51,896 bases of DNA, from positions 1 to 51,896 of the IMG/VR virus record IMGVR_UViG_3300042321_002434. One strand, 5' to 3'. Positions 29,202 to 40,900 of this stretch are shown here, one piece after another. Every line of letters begins with the position of its first letter. The first letter of the stretch is position 1. The DNA is from a virus. Made by a program: the position numbers and the translations under genes. The notes beneath the pieces were generated by a model, which did not search any database, had not been told where the DNA came from, and saw only the letters and a program-made list of their open reading frames with translations.

Positions 29202-29624
29202 TCAGGACTTCAGGATGCTGGTCAGGTTGCCGTTGCCGTCATAGGTCAACGCCAAACTGGCCACGGTTGTCCCGCCGGAGCCGCCGGTCTTGTAAACCAC
29301 AGCCGTCAGGTTGTTGTTTCCATCGTAGGTCATGCCGGCGTAGTTAAAGACCGGTATGCCCATGCCGGGAATGGAAAGCCGGTCATCTTTGACCAAATCC
29401 AGATCAACACTGATTGTGGTCATCAGGGCCGACAGCACATCCAACTTGTCCTCGATGTCCTGAACGCCGGCATCAATCTGGGTCGTGCCAATCTCCACGC
29501 GCAGCCTTCCGGTCAAAGCGTCGATCAGAAGCGGATGCTGCTCGAAGTCGCGCAGGTTCACGGCCGTCCCGCTTGGATGGGCGACTGCGACCGGATGCGC
29601 TACACTGGAATTGGGAAGGGCCAT
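29202..29624 (-). CDS. Structural protein upstream of tail fibre, 140 aa
   Basis: Start ATG at 29624; the dyad element 8 nt upstream supplies AAAGGA. The N-terminal part is unfolded-looking (MALPNSSVAHPVAVAHPSGT), the middle a short helix (AGVQDIEDKLDVLSALMTTI), and the C-terminus has a YDGNNNLTAVVY and YDGNGNLTSI repeat pair of beta-hairpin type. It is probably a short fibre or baseplate-like attachment protein that joins fibre to tail. No exact family recognised. Confidence 0.75.
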   Translation of the reverse strand: MALPNSSVAHPVAVAHPSGTAVNLRDFEQHPLLIDALTGRLRVEIGTTQIDAGVQDIEDKLDVLSALMTTISVDLDLVKDDRLSIPGMGIPVFNYAGMTYDGNNNLTAVVYKTGGSGGTTVASLALTYDGNGNLTSILKS

Positions 29625-29632
29625 GGCTGCAA

Positions 29633-29650
29633 AGTCAATCCTTTCGACAA
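29633..29650 (-). promoter_or_regulatory. Intergenic dyad element, copy 15
   Basis: The coding strand reads TTGTCGAAAGGATTGACT, 8 nt before the ATG at 29624, placing the AAAGGA loop 14 nt from the start. Confidence 0.7.
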
Positions 29651-29659
29651 GTCACGCAA

Positions 29660-29926
29660 TTATTTTCCGGTGTCCGACTGCTTCTTGGCGATTACGGCGG
29701 TCAGCGCGGCCTCTTTGTCGGCCAAATAGTTGGCCAGTTCCCGCGAAGCCACATACCGCGCCCTGGCGTATTCGAGGCGCGGGCCGGCCGTTTCGGGGTT
29801 GAGCATCGCGCTATGGGCCTGCTGCACCTGCTCATCGAGCATGCTTTGGATCAACTCGCGGTAGTCGCGGTTGGTGCGCAGACGCTTCACGGCGTCCAAC
29901 TGTTCGATTTGCTGCTGTAACATCAT
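29660..29926 (-). CDS. Small helical protein after portal, 88 aa
   Basis: The ATG at 29926 overlaps the portal stop (ATGA). It is nearly all alpha-helix and strongly charged (MMLQQQIEQLDAVKRLRTNR, EAALTAVIAKKQSDTGK). Small helical proteins next to portals often aid portal assembly or head completion. No family is recognised. Confidence 0.7.
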   Translation of the reverse strand: MMLQQQIEQLDAVKRLRTNRDYRELIQSMLDEQVQQAHSAMLNPETAGPRLEYARARYVASRELANYLADKEAALTAVIAKKQSDTGK

Positions 29927-31959
29927 ACCTGTATTGCGTTTACGTCTGGAACATCGCGGTCGCCTACCGGTCCCTGTTGCACTTGGGGCTGTCCGGCATC
30001 GGACATGGCGTTCATTGTTTCCTCTGTCGGAACATCGCCGGCGCCCATGCTTGGCAAGGCCAAATCGTCCGATAGGGCTTTGTCCACATCTTCAATTCCC
30101 ATAACTGTCAAAATCTTCATCAGCACGGGGCGCAACCGCAGGCGGGCTTCCGGTGGGATTTGTTCAAACTGCATAAGCATCTCAAACGCCTTGGTGTGAT
30201 TTTCGATCACTTCCGCATCTCGGCTGGTGCTTACTTCCAGTTTAACCTTATAGGGAAGTTGGCTGATTTCGCGGAACTTGGACAGCGTGGCCGCTTGCTC
30301 TGGCCCCATGAGCATTTCGGCGTCAGCGTCATCGTAATAGGTCATGATCAGAGCCACGGCATCGCCCAAAACGTCCTCAAACGCACTGATGAAATCGGCC
30401 AGAATGTTCTTCAGAAGCACGTTGGCCACGCGATCCAGACTCTTGATGCCGGTGGCCAGCCCTGCCGCGGGTAATCCGGCCATGCCATGGTCGCCGGCCG
30501 AAACGATACCGGCTTCCAACTGCGTCACTTGCATCAGCATATTGAGAAGGTTTTCGCTCGATCCGCTATCATTCGGAATCGGGATCACCTTGAACACATC
30601 GTCCGCGGAATACCCATCCCGCAGCCGGTATGTTTTGGTGGTGCCAAACTCGATTGGCTCGCCAGCCAACCCTTCTTCCGTGGCCATCGGATTCTCAATC
30701 TTGATGTTTCCGCTCAAACTGGAGGCCAAATTCACGCGGTTCATGTAAAGGTCGCAGAACTTGTGGCGGTCGCTGAACAATTCGTAAAACCCTGTGCCAT
30801 ACCAGCGGTGCGGCACCGGCTCCATTCGCACCACGCGGAACGGCCGGCGGCCGGTCGGGCTGATGTTGTCCAAGTAGTCGTAGGTAAGTAGCTGCTCGTT
30901 CTCCAAATCAATCAAAGCCGCGATTTCGTCGGCCTGACCATCTGGTTCCAGAATCACGCGGGCATAGACTTCGGCAAAAGGACACTGCGGAATGGCGTCA
31001 CGGTGGCGCTCGGTTTCGCCGCGCCAGCGGTCCGGCCGATTGGCTTCTGCCTTGGTCTTGCCGTCCAAAAGGCTGTTTTCCAGCTTGGAAATAAACTTGT
31101 CCGCGTCTTCTTGGCCTTCCAATGGGGCAAGCATGGCCTTCACTTCATCCAAGCCAAAATCCAGCTTGATCGCGCAGAAGTCAGACTTGTGGACATCGCT
31201 TTCGGTCGTGTTGCAAAAGAAATCCCGGTGGTCAATGCAGGCAGCTTCAATGTTATTGTAAAGAACCCGCCGCATATCCACGCGCCGTTCTTCCCATGTC
31301 GGCGTCCCGCTCAAAACAATCCGCGGGTCGCGCATTAACACCTTATCTCCATTCTCTGTGTCGTTAAAGGTGTCCGTCTGCAACACCGGATTACCGTCCC
31401 GCGCGCGCACCGGCTCGCCGTCAGCGCCGATCAGAACCATCGCCGTCCTGTAATACCGCTGCGTTTTGCGCTTCCAAGTGGTTTTGACCACCGTTTCCCC
31501 GCGAATGGCCGCCAGTGTTTCTGCCTCACGCAAAACAAGGCGCATCTTGGCCTGATCCAGTTTGAAGGCACAATACCGCTCGATGACCCGCGCATCCTCG
31601 TAATCGTCATCCTTTCCCTCGACAGTCACCGACATCATGGGATTGGCGGTCAAAAGCTCGTCGTAAACACGGCTGGCCGTAATCCGCACATACCGCTTGG
31701 GCAGGTTCAGGGACATATTGGACTTCTCGAAAATCGTCCCAGGGCGGCGGCGGTCCTCCATGTTCGAGGCGAAGTGCCTCATACTCATGTTGCGCTTCTC
31801 CATCCAACCATCGGAAACGTAGCTGTTCTGCACAGACCGCATCCGCTCCAAGAAATGTTCGGTCAAGGCGCGCTCCTGCCCGCCGGTCAGAACAAGGTTG
31901 CCGCGTAGAGGCGCCTTGGGAGGGTCCAGTTCGATCGGCAAATCAGGAAGGAATTTCAT
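29923..31959 (-). CDS. Portal protein
   Basis: 678 residues, start ATG at 31959, two bases after a dyad element. The clip/stem-type sequence includes RYVRITASRVYDELLTANPM near the N-terminus, QCPFAEVYARVILEPD, VRMEPVPHRWYGTGFYELFS with the adjacent DRHKFCDLYMNRVNLASSLS, and a long helical C-terminal region with VTQLEAGIVSAGDHGMAGLP. This matches portals of podovirus-like phages, which form the dodecameric entry vertex and bind the terminase. The acidic, Gln-rich C-terminus is likely disordered. It directly follows the giant protein, which may interact with it. Confidence 0.9.
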   Translation of the reverse strand: MKFLPDLPIELDPPKAPLRGNLVLTGGQERALTEHFLERMRSVQNSYVSDGWMEKRNMSMRHFASNMEDRRRPGTIFEKSNMSLNLPKRYVRITASRVYDELLTANPMMSVTVEGKDDDYEDARVIERYCAFKLDQAKMRLVLREAETLAAIRGETVVKTTWKRKTQRYYRTAMVLIGADGEPVRARDGNPVLQTDTFNDTENGDKVLMRDPRIVLSGTPTWEERRVDMRRVLYNNIEAACIDHRDFFCNTTESDVHKSDFCAIKLDFGLDEVKAMLAPLEGQEDADKFISKLENSLLDGKTKAEANRPDRWRGETERHRDAIPQCPFAEVYARVILEPDGQADEIAALIDLENEQLLTYDYLDNISPTGRRPFRVVRMEPVPHRWYGTGFYELFSDRHKFCDLYMNRVNLASSLSGNIKIENPMATEEGLAGEPIEFGTTKTYRLRDGYSADDVFKVIPIPNDSGSSENLLNMLMQVTQLEAGIVSAGDHGMAGLPAAGLATGIKSLDRVANVLLKNILADFISAFEDVLGDAVALIMTYYDDADAEMLMGPEQAATLSKFREISQLPYKVKLEVSTSRDAEVIENHTKAFEMLMQFEQIPPEARLRLRPVLMKILTVMGIEDVDKALSDDLALPSMGAGDVPTEETMNAMSDAGQPQVQQGPVGDRDVPDVNAIQV

Positions 31960-31961
31960 GG

Positions 31962-31979
31962 CGTCAATTCTTTTGACAA
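31962..31979 (-). promoter_or_regulatory. Intergenic dyad element, copy 16
   Basis: The coding strand reads TTGTCAAAAGAATTGACG, between the giant-gene stop at 31984 and the portal ATG 2 nt downstream. AAAAGAA sits at normal ribosome-binding distance. Confidence 0.8.
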
Positions 31980-31983
31980 TACA

Positions 31984-34900
31984 CTACTTGGCAAGTTCTC
32001 GCCGGCCGCGGGGCACGGCCATCAGGTTGACCCCTCCGAAAAAGCGCAAAGCCTGAAGTCCGCGGGGCTGGTAGCCAATGGCCGAAGCCTTCGGCGCGAC
32101 CAGTTGGGTTGATGTCTGCCCGCGTTTGTCCGTTGTCTCGATGACCGCGTAGGCTTCCGGCCCCACGCCCATGCTGCGAAGCCGCTCCAAGTTGGCCACG
32201 GCAGGAACGCTTGATGTTCCACGCATATTGAATTGCTCCACCGGCAGACCAGCCAGCTTCATAAAATCGGCTTGTTGGGCCGGTGTCATGTTGAGTTTGG
32301 TCGCTTGCTGGCGCAGGGCGTCGATGGTGGCGCGCTTTTCGTCCGCGGGCATATTGGACTTTTGAACGGCTTTCTTCTCTTTGCTGAACCAGCTTTCCGC
32401 GCTGAATGGCGCATAAGCTGAACGGCCCAATTCACCGGTGGTCGGAACAGTGCGCGATAAAAACGGAGTATTGGCGCGAATGGCGTCCAGAGGACCGGCA
32501 GAGTATCCCAAAGGCTCGGCCTCGCGGGACCGGCGCATGACCGGATCAACCATGCGGGTAGCAAACTGCCGCCAAGGGGTAGGGAGGACGCCGGCCGTGC
32601 CCACATCGTAGGCAACCTCGCCCAAGCGGAAGCCCACCGGCTTGTCTTGGTCAAAGGAGGACATTCCGACAATCTTGGCCAGCATGCCCAAGCTGACGTA
32701 TTCCCCAGAAATGTCGGAGAATTGCTCCAAGGCTTTGTCTGTTTTGCCGGACAACAGAAGACCCATGGCAATACCCTCTTTCAAGTAAGGGTAGTTGCGA
32801 TACCTCCACCAAAGGTCTTTGTCTTCACCGGAGCCGTCATCCAGGGTGAACTCGGTTTCCCGCATCAGGCCATGGGCAAAGATAATGCGGGCCAACCTCG
32901 ACAGGTTGAGGCGGTTCTTGGTGCGGAAAGCGGCGTCCAACAGGTTGCCTTCCTCATCGACGCTGGCCCCCAGAAGCGGATCGTCCTCGTCATCGTCAGC
33001 CATGGCAATCGCCGTGCCTATAGCCGCCAGCGCGCCCATGGTCATCAGGTTTGCCATGCCCTCGATGCGCTGCTGCTTGGTGCGACCGGCCATGATTGTG
33101 TTCAGGGCGGCATCGAAGGTCAGCCGCTTGAATTGGCGGGCCATGTTGTAAGGCCATTTGACAAACGGAAATAGGCCGCGCTTCACAATTTGACCGGTGG
33201 CGGTCATGGATTGCTGCGGATCGAGCCAAGCCGGCACGTTCTGGTAGTCCATCAAATACATCACCGTTGTGAGATAAACGTCCCGGTGAATCTCGGCCGG
33301 CGCATTGGCGATCCAATTCTGCTGCCATTCCCGCCGGTTGGTATCATTTGATACCTCGCCACGGCGTTTGGCCTCGTTCCACGCTACCTGCGCGTGGGCG
33401 CGGTAGGCCGCGTAGGCCATTTGCTGCTTCTGGCGGATGTCGATTTCGCCGTAGCCCACCGCCTGCATGAAGGCACCGCCCAAGTTGAGCCGTCCCAACT
33501 GCTGTTTGACAGAGATATTCGGGTCAATGTCCATGGCTTCGAGGCCGGTCTGGTCATCGAACATCTCCCGCGGAACCACCTTGCCGATCCGTTCCTGCTG
33601 CCATTGCGGGAACCGGTCGGTGATGAATCCGCGCAGTAGATACATCAGTTCATATCCGCCCAATTTGGCCGCGTTGACATCGCCGGCCGCTATATTGACC
33701 AGCGTGTAATTGAGCCGGTTGCCCATGCGCACCACCTTGATGATCTCGTTGCTCGCCCAATTCGTGATAACGGTAAACGGCGTGGCCAGAAGCCCCGCGT
33801 TATACCGCTCCAGAAGCCCAGAGAGGATGCGTGTCAGAGCGTTGTTTGTAACCTGACGAGATATGCCCAACATCAATTCGCGCTCCACTTCCTTGTGGAT
33901 CATCAGCCCGCGGCCGCGCAGCCGGAAGGCATCACCCAAAATCTTGGCCATGGCCTTCTGATCCTGCGGAGACAGCGCGCCGGTCAGGGCGGGGAACGCC
34001 TTGGGATTGAGCCGGCGGGCAATCTTCACCGCTTCGAGGAGTTTGCGGTAGGTCTGGTCAAGCTCGACATAGTTGCTGGCTTGATCCTTCGGAATCCGGT
34101 TGCCATCCACCGCGGCCGCCTCGATCAATCGCTGGCGGGTCAAGACGCGGATTTTCTCGCGGTGGGCCTCCATGGCGCGGACCGAAAAGCCTTCAAACAG
34201 ATTCTTGATGTTGCCGGTTTCGCGGGCCTCGCCAGCCTTCATCTTGCGGGCGCCGGACCGGAAGGACCGCAACAGGCTTCCGATCATGGCGCCCAAGGTC
34301 TTGGCCTCGGCAACGTCCGGCGTGTAGCCCTCGACATACGGAAGATCGGGGAGGGGAACCCCGCCAAACATATCTTTCAACTCCTGCGGCCACTCGTTGA
34401 ACAGGTCGCGCAGCGCGTAGCGGTTAAACTCGGCCGTCATGGTGCCCTGCGGCCCCATGTAGCGCGCCTCTTGCATCCCCGGCATAATCCACCGGTCCAG
34501 ATAGTGCGCGGATTCGGGGTAGCGGGCATGGAAGTCTTGGTAAATCTGTTGCTGCACCTCAACCGGCATGGATTTCAGAAGCAAATACCGGCCGCCGTCG
34601 ATTTCCGGCCCAAGCTCAAAGCGGCCGCGGTCGGTCGTGATCATGTCGCCCACCTTGAACTTGTTGGCCCGCACCTTGGCCGCGTTGATCGTTCCGGCGC
34701 GCATCAGGAACGGCTTGAACACAAAGTCGCCGTTGTCATCGAGGCGGTCCACTTCGAGGCGCGCGGCCACCGGCAGCAATTCATCCAAGAAATTTTGCAA
34801 CCGCTTCTTGTTTTTGCTCCAGAAGGCCGGATAGCCAAAGGCCCGCGTAATATCGTCGCGGATTTGCTGCATCATGCTGTTGATCGTCGCCGCGACCAAA

Positions 34901-37900
34901 GCCTCGTTGCGCCGGTTGTCCAACATGGCCGCCTTGGCGCCCGGAGCGTAAAACTCCAGCTTGTCCATCCGGCCGCGAAGCCAAGTGCTATACCACTCCT
35001 TGGCTCCAGGTAAAAGCGGGCTATTCGGCGTCTGATCGGCCGCCTTGCGGAAATCCTGTGCTTTCTGCCGTTCCTCGGCAATTTGCGCCAGTTCGGCCTC
35101 CACGGATGGACGCGCGGCCGCCACTTTGGCTTCTTCGTCATCCAACTGCTGCCGCATACCCTCGACGCGGCCGGTATCAAACCGATCCTTTTGGGCAAAC
35201 ACATCGTCAACACTGTTGATTCCGCGTTTTGCCAACTGCCGGCGCAGCGTGTTTTGCGTGGCCACCATGGTTTGCTGCACCGCCTGCTTGGAAATTCCTT
35301 CCTCCGCACCGATGGCGTCATAGGTCTTGCCAGCCATAACGCCCTGCCAAATGCGCCGGGGGCGCGCGGGCAAGTCATCCATGATCTCGCGGATAATGGC
35401 CAGATCGTCATTGTTGGGCGCGTCCTCAAACTGGTCAGCCAGCATGCTTTGGCCGGTTTCTCCGTCCATTTCGCCCACCGGCGCGTCCAGTTCCCGCACT
35501 TCGGCGCCAGCAATCCGCCGCTGTTCGCGGTAGAGATTGTTCAGCCGGTTGCGGATTACCCGCGTGGCATAGGCTCCAAAAGGAACCCCGCGGCCCGCGT
35601 CGAAAGATTGTGCGGCTGTGAGAAGCCCGATCCGGGCCTCCTGAACCTTGTCCTCGAAGTCGATCCGCGGGATGTTGAACCTGCCGGCCAGCGCGGTCGC
35701 CAGCCCAAGGTTGTCAGTTACAAGGGCTTCGATGCGCCCATCTTCGGTTTGTCCGCCAGAACCCGCGCTCTGCGCAGGACTTCCAACTGCTCTTGGGTGA
35801 GTTTCACGCCATTGGGCAGCAAGTCCAACGAAAGTTTCGGGTTCTTCTGCGAGGAGTTCATCTGTTGATTCATAATCTCTTAGTTGTGCTTGTTCAAATA
35901 TCCATTGCGCCTGATCGTCCATGTCGGCGTCCATATCCTCCGGCGTGACCAGACGGCGGGCGCCGGCCACCACCGGCGAATTGTCGGAAAAATTGACATC
36001 TTCGCCGTTGATTTGCGTCACCGGACTGCGGTCCATGACCCGCTGCATCACTTCGGAATCCGTGATGCCGCCAAATTGGTCGGCAAAAGCGCGGCCTTGG
36101 TCGTAATTTAACCCACTTACCTCAACGCGCAGTTCGCCCGACACCCGCCGCCGCTCAATGCGCCAGCCATTGGCCAGATTCAGATTGGCCCCATCGGTCA
36201 TCACCATGTCGAACGCCTGCTCGGCGGTCATGGTATTGCGCGCGCCCATACGCATGCGCAGCCCCGGAACATCCTTGGATGGCACCTGCACCCCAAGCAT
36301 TGGCTCGCCGGTGGTCGGAGTGAACCGGAAGATGCGCGTCCGCTCCAAGCCAAGCCGGTCCCAGACCGGAAGCATCACGCCAATCAGGAAATGGTCTTTG
36401 CGTTTGGTTTCCTTGGGCGCGTTCGCTATTTGCGAATCCCAAAGAGTCGCCGCCTCGTCGCGGGTAACTTCTTGGTAGTTGCCGGCGTCCACCAGCTTCC
36501 CGCCTTCCATGCGTCCGGGCTGCAAGGTGACATCGGCCTTTTGCACCATCGAATTGCCAACAATGCCCACCCGCCGCCATTGCGGCACCACTGAACCATT
36601 GTCCAGCGTCCGCGGCGGCCCTTCGCGCAGGGCAAAGACGTTGCCGCTCCGGCGGTTCTTGACCCACATAATGGCCCCGCCGCGCTCGGCCTCCTCGAAG
36701 GTGGTGAAAATCTGATCCTCAAAGGCTTCAATTTCTACCAGCCGCGTGGTCGCTCCAGTGTCCGGTTGCGTATAGACCACATCATCGGAAACCACCTCGA
36801 CACGCTCGGCGCGGTAGTTTTGCGTCCCTGGATCAAAGCTGCCGTCATCCTTGGCCGTCTCGATCCGCCGTTCTAACCGCTCCATGAACAAGTCGAAAAG
36901 CGTGTTCTGCCGGTCCAGCGGAAGCGCAAGGATGCGGTTCAAAAATTGCGTTATCGGCGGCCGCTGGTCATCGGCCAGCCCGCCTTGCTGCGATACCAGC
37001 TTGTTGACCTTCCGGCCTTCGCGCGTGGTGACGTAGCCCAAAGATTCGCTGAACTCATCAAAAGTGAATCCCTCGACCCGCTCGTTATACAGGTCGTTCA
37101 TCAACCGCCACAGAGCATCAGCCGAATACGGACTTTCCAGATTGTCACTGTCGCTGAACATGCCTTGGCCGGCCGTCCGGCGTTCACCGGTGGTCAAGGC
37201 GCCCAACTGCGCCAACCGGCGGGCAATCGAGGCGATAAACCGCTTGTGACCCTTGATGTTTGTTTCGAGGAGGCGATAAATCGGCGCGCTGGCTTGATCG
37301 GTGCGGTGTGTCCGCCCAAATCCCTGAAGCGCGTTGTCGGCCCGCCATCCGGCCTGAACCAGATAGTGAACGCGGCGTTGCTTGTTCTTGGCCCGATTGC
37401 TGGCGTGGAAACTGAACCCGGTGCCGCCGGCATCGGAGAAAATCAAAATTCGGCGTTTGCCATCTTGGAAATCTTGCGCATCGGCCCGCGCTTGCGCCTT
37501 GCTCCGCTTCTCGATCTTGGTTTCAGTCTTGCCACCTTTGCGGACTGTAACCACGCGCTGCGTCCGTCCGGTCACTTCTGCCACGCTATCCGGTCCAAAC
37601 CGGTTGATTATCTGGTTAAGCGGGCTTTCCGGCATGTCGATCAGGGCGACCTCATCCATCAAACGCTCTTTCTCGGCCACGGCCGCGGGGGACTGCACAG
37701 GCTGGCCTTCGCTGTTGAGAACTTTATTCCAAACAGTGCGCTCCGGGTTGTCAGGGTCTTGCACTTCTTCGTAAAGATCCGTGGGGAAGCTCTTGTCCAA
37801 GAAGTCCAAAAGGATTTGCCGCGGCGACAAATCCAAATCCTCCATCGGGATTTCGTCGCCTTCGGCCTCGGTGCGGGCCTTGGCCAGAGCACGCTTCTCG

Positions 37901-40900
37901 ACCGCCTCGCCGGTATTGACCAGTTGCAGGACCGCGCTATTGCCGGCCGCAAGCTGCTGATCCATGTCCTCCAGCAAAGCCGGTAGCTGCAAGCCGGTTA
38001 GGAGTTGGTTAAAGAACCGTTGCTGCGCGCCCCAGAAGGCACTGGCCGCGTTTGACCTGGCTCGGCGGCTATTGACCGCGCCGGTTTCGTCCATGATGCG
38101 GTCCATGTTGGACAACACCGCTTGCCATGCCGTAGCAATCCGATTGTAAAGTCGTTCCTGATCCGGCGTCAGGTTGTGCGTCAGGCGGGCAAACTCGACG
38201 CCCTTGTAGGAAATGCTGCGAGCCAGATACAAACCCTGCGCCTTCAGGTCGCGCGCGACCACTTCCATGGCCGAAACACCACCGGCGCGGATTTTATCAA
38301 AGAAATTCTGCTTGTTCGGGAACGGCGTTCCTTCGCCCCAGATGCCAAGCCGGTCCGCATAGGAAAGATTCTCCACTTCAGTCGCGCCGGTGGCCGACAC
38401 ATAAACCACACGCGCATTGGGCAGAAGTTTTTGCAGGTCAACCACAGCCACGCCGGCCTGACTCGGTTGCTTCAACCCGCGGTTGCCTTTGACCGCAATC
38501 GCGTTGCCTGCCTTGTGCGCTTCGTCCAAGGCAATCACGCCGTCAAAATCTTTGCCAAGCCACTCGGCAATCTGCTTCATGCGCGAGTTGTGCTCTTTGA
38601 TCTTGTCCCACCAACCCTGCGCGCCTTCGGTCAATGTCTGGTGCCCACCCTTGAGCGTGTCGTAAGTGGTGAACAAAATGCCATCGGCCGCCTCGACCTT
38701 CTTGCCCTTCTTGACCTTGTTCAGCATGAGCACCTTCTTCGGGTCCAAACCAACATCCTCGACATCGCGCTTGGCGTCCTCGATCAGCCCGCCCGACTTG
38801 GAAATCCAGACCGCTTTCTTCCTGCCTTGGCGCAGATTGTCCATGATGATGCCGGCAATCTGGCGGCCCTTGCCGACTCCGGTGCCGTCACCAATGAAAT
38901 ACCCGCGGCGTTCTCCGCTCGGCAGCACTTGGCTATGCGCCTGACCTGCATAGACAATGTTTTCCAGACTCGTCTCGGAAATCCGTCCCTCGGTAATGAC
39001 TTCCTTGGCCAAGTTCGGCGTGTAGGTCGGATCGGGTGGGGGAACGCTGGCCATGGCCGCGCTCTCGACCAGCGGAGCCAAATGTTTCTGCGCACCCGGA
39101 ATCCTGACCTTGGCCGGAGTATAGAGGGCGAACACATCGTCCTCGTTTTGAATGCTGCGCGCGCTGGTCTGCGCGCCTTCGACCGTGATTCCGGTCTGTT
39201 CTACGGATTCTCGGCCGCTTCCCGGTATAACTGGCTGTCCGTCACCTGTCCGTTGCCCATCAGTTCGTTGAGGATCATCTGTCCCGCGTCCTTCAGATTG
39301 TCCGCGTCCAGCAAGTCCTCCATCTGAAACGCCTCGCTCAACTCGTCCAACACTGTCTGCGGGTCGCGCCGTTTCGCTCTGTCGAACGCCTGTCCTTCCG
39401 GTCCGTCCTCCAGACCTTCCGGCACGGCTTCCAGTGCCAGTTCGAGCACCGGCATCAGTTCGGGCAGTTCCCGCCGACTCCAGCGATTGAGCATCGCCAG
39501 TGCCAGCTTGTTCAGCGGATGGTTGGATAGTTGGTCGGTCATTGCGGACTCCTTGTAGTAATGTAATCAGATCGGCCAAATCGTCAATTTGGCCCTGAAT
39601 GATGTTCTTGTTGGTTGAACCGGCCGGCGGTGCCACTTTGTCGATGACAAGGAGCCGATTGCTGAAACTTGTGCCGTATTTGGTGTAATTGCGGCCATCC
39701 ACCCAGATGTTGGCCCGCACATGGTATTGCTTGGCCATGTTCTGCCACCATTGGCGGAAGGTAGGTGTATCCAAGCCCATACCTTCGCCCACAATGGCCA
39801 CCAGACGCCCGCCAGGGCGCAACGCCTTCAACGCGGATTCGACATGCTTGGCGCCCACCATGGTCTGGCCGGTCTTGCCACTCTTGGCCGCGTTGGAGAA
39901 CGGCGGGTTCATGTTGACCACAGTGGGGCGGGGGAGGGAACCGGAGGCAAAGCGCGGTTCCAGAATGGCGTCAATCTGCTCGGCGTTCTCGGTAGTCAGA
40001 TGGTCAAAGCCCATCTCACGCAGGAAGTCGATGCGCTTGGACTCAAGCTCGTTGGCAATGATCGTCGCGCCATCCAGCTTCGGATAGACCGCCAGCCCGC
40101 CAATGCCCGCGCTCGGTTCGAGCACCACATCGGCCGCCGTGGCTCCGCTTACCCAATGCGAGACAAAGCTAAACACCGGCGGGGTAGAGAATTGCTGATA
40201 GCGGTCGGTGCGGCCGCTGCGCTTGGTCTGGGTCGGCAACCGCTGTTGCAAATCCTCCAGTGCCCGGATCGCGCCCACCGGACCGAAAGACTTCCAGCCT
40301 TGGTCGGCATCGAACACCCCGCCGCGCGCCAAGAACAGGTTGACCGCCAGTTCCATCGCATCATAGGCATCTTTAACTTCGTAAGTGCCAGCCGCCAGGG
40401 TGCCGCCCCAAGCCGCATCAGTGATCGGTTGAATGTCTTTCTCGAAATTCAGTTTCCGGCCTTCCTCCAACAGCGGAAGAATCCCCTCGGCCGCCACCCG
40501 CTGCGGATTGGCCTCCGGCCGCTCGATCCGGTCGGCCTCGCCGTAGCTGCCCAACAACTCCTCTGGCGTGGTCGCGTTCTCGTTCAAGCCAGCGCGCGCG
40601 CCCACTTCAGAGAACCGCCCGCTCAAGATGTCATCGGCTGACAACAGGATCGGGTTCTGCGGCGAGTTGTCGTAGATCACCAGATCATCGCCAAAAAACT
40701 CGATGTAAGCCGGCAGGGCCGCGTTGAATCCCTTGTGCGCGCCCAAGAGCACCGGAGGCGGCACATACCGCTTGCTGCCAATGGCTCGGAGGAAAGAACG
40801 GACCAATGCCTCGTATGGGTCAATCGTGACCGCAATCATTTTGGTGCGGTAGCCCTCGGCGCGAAGGTTTCGGGCTTGGGTCAGCGACTTCTCGGAGTTC

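Noticed and set aside
34872-35513. 213-codon minus-strand frame inside the giant gene as another nested gene
   Set aside because: Unlike the three accepted nested ORFs it is Arg/Trp/Ser-rich, covers conserved sigma-module DNA rather than a linker, and lacks a ribosome-binding site.
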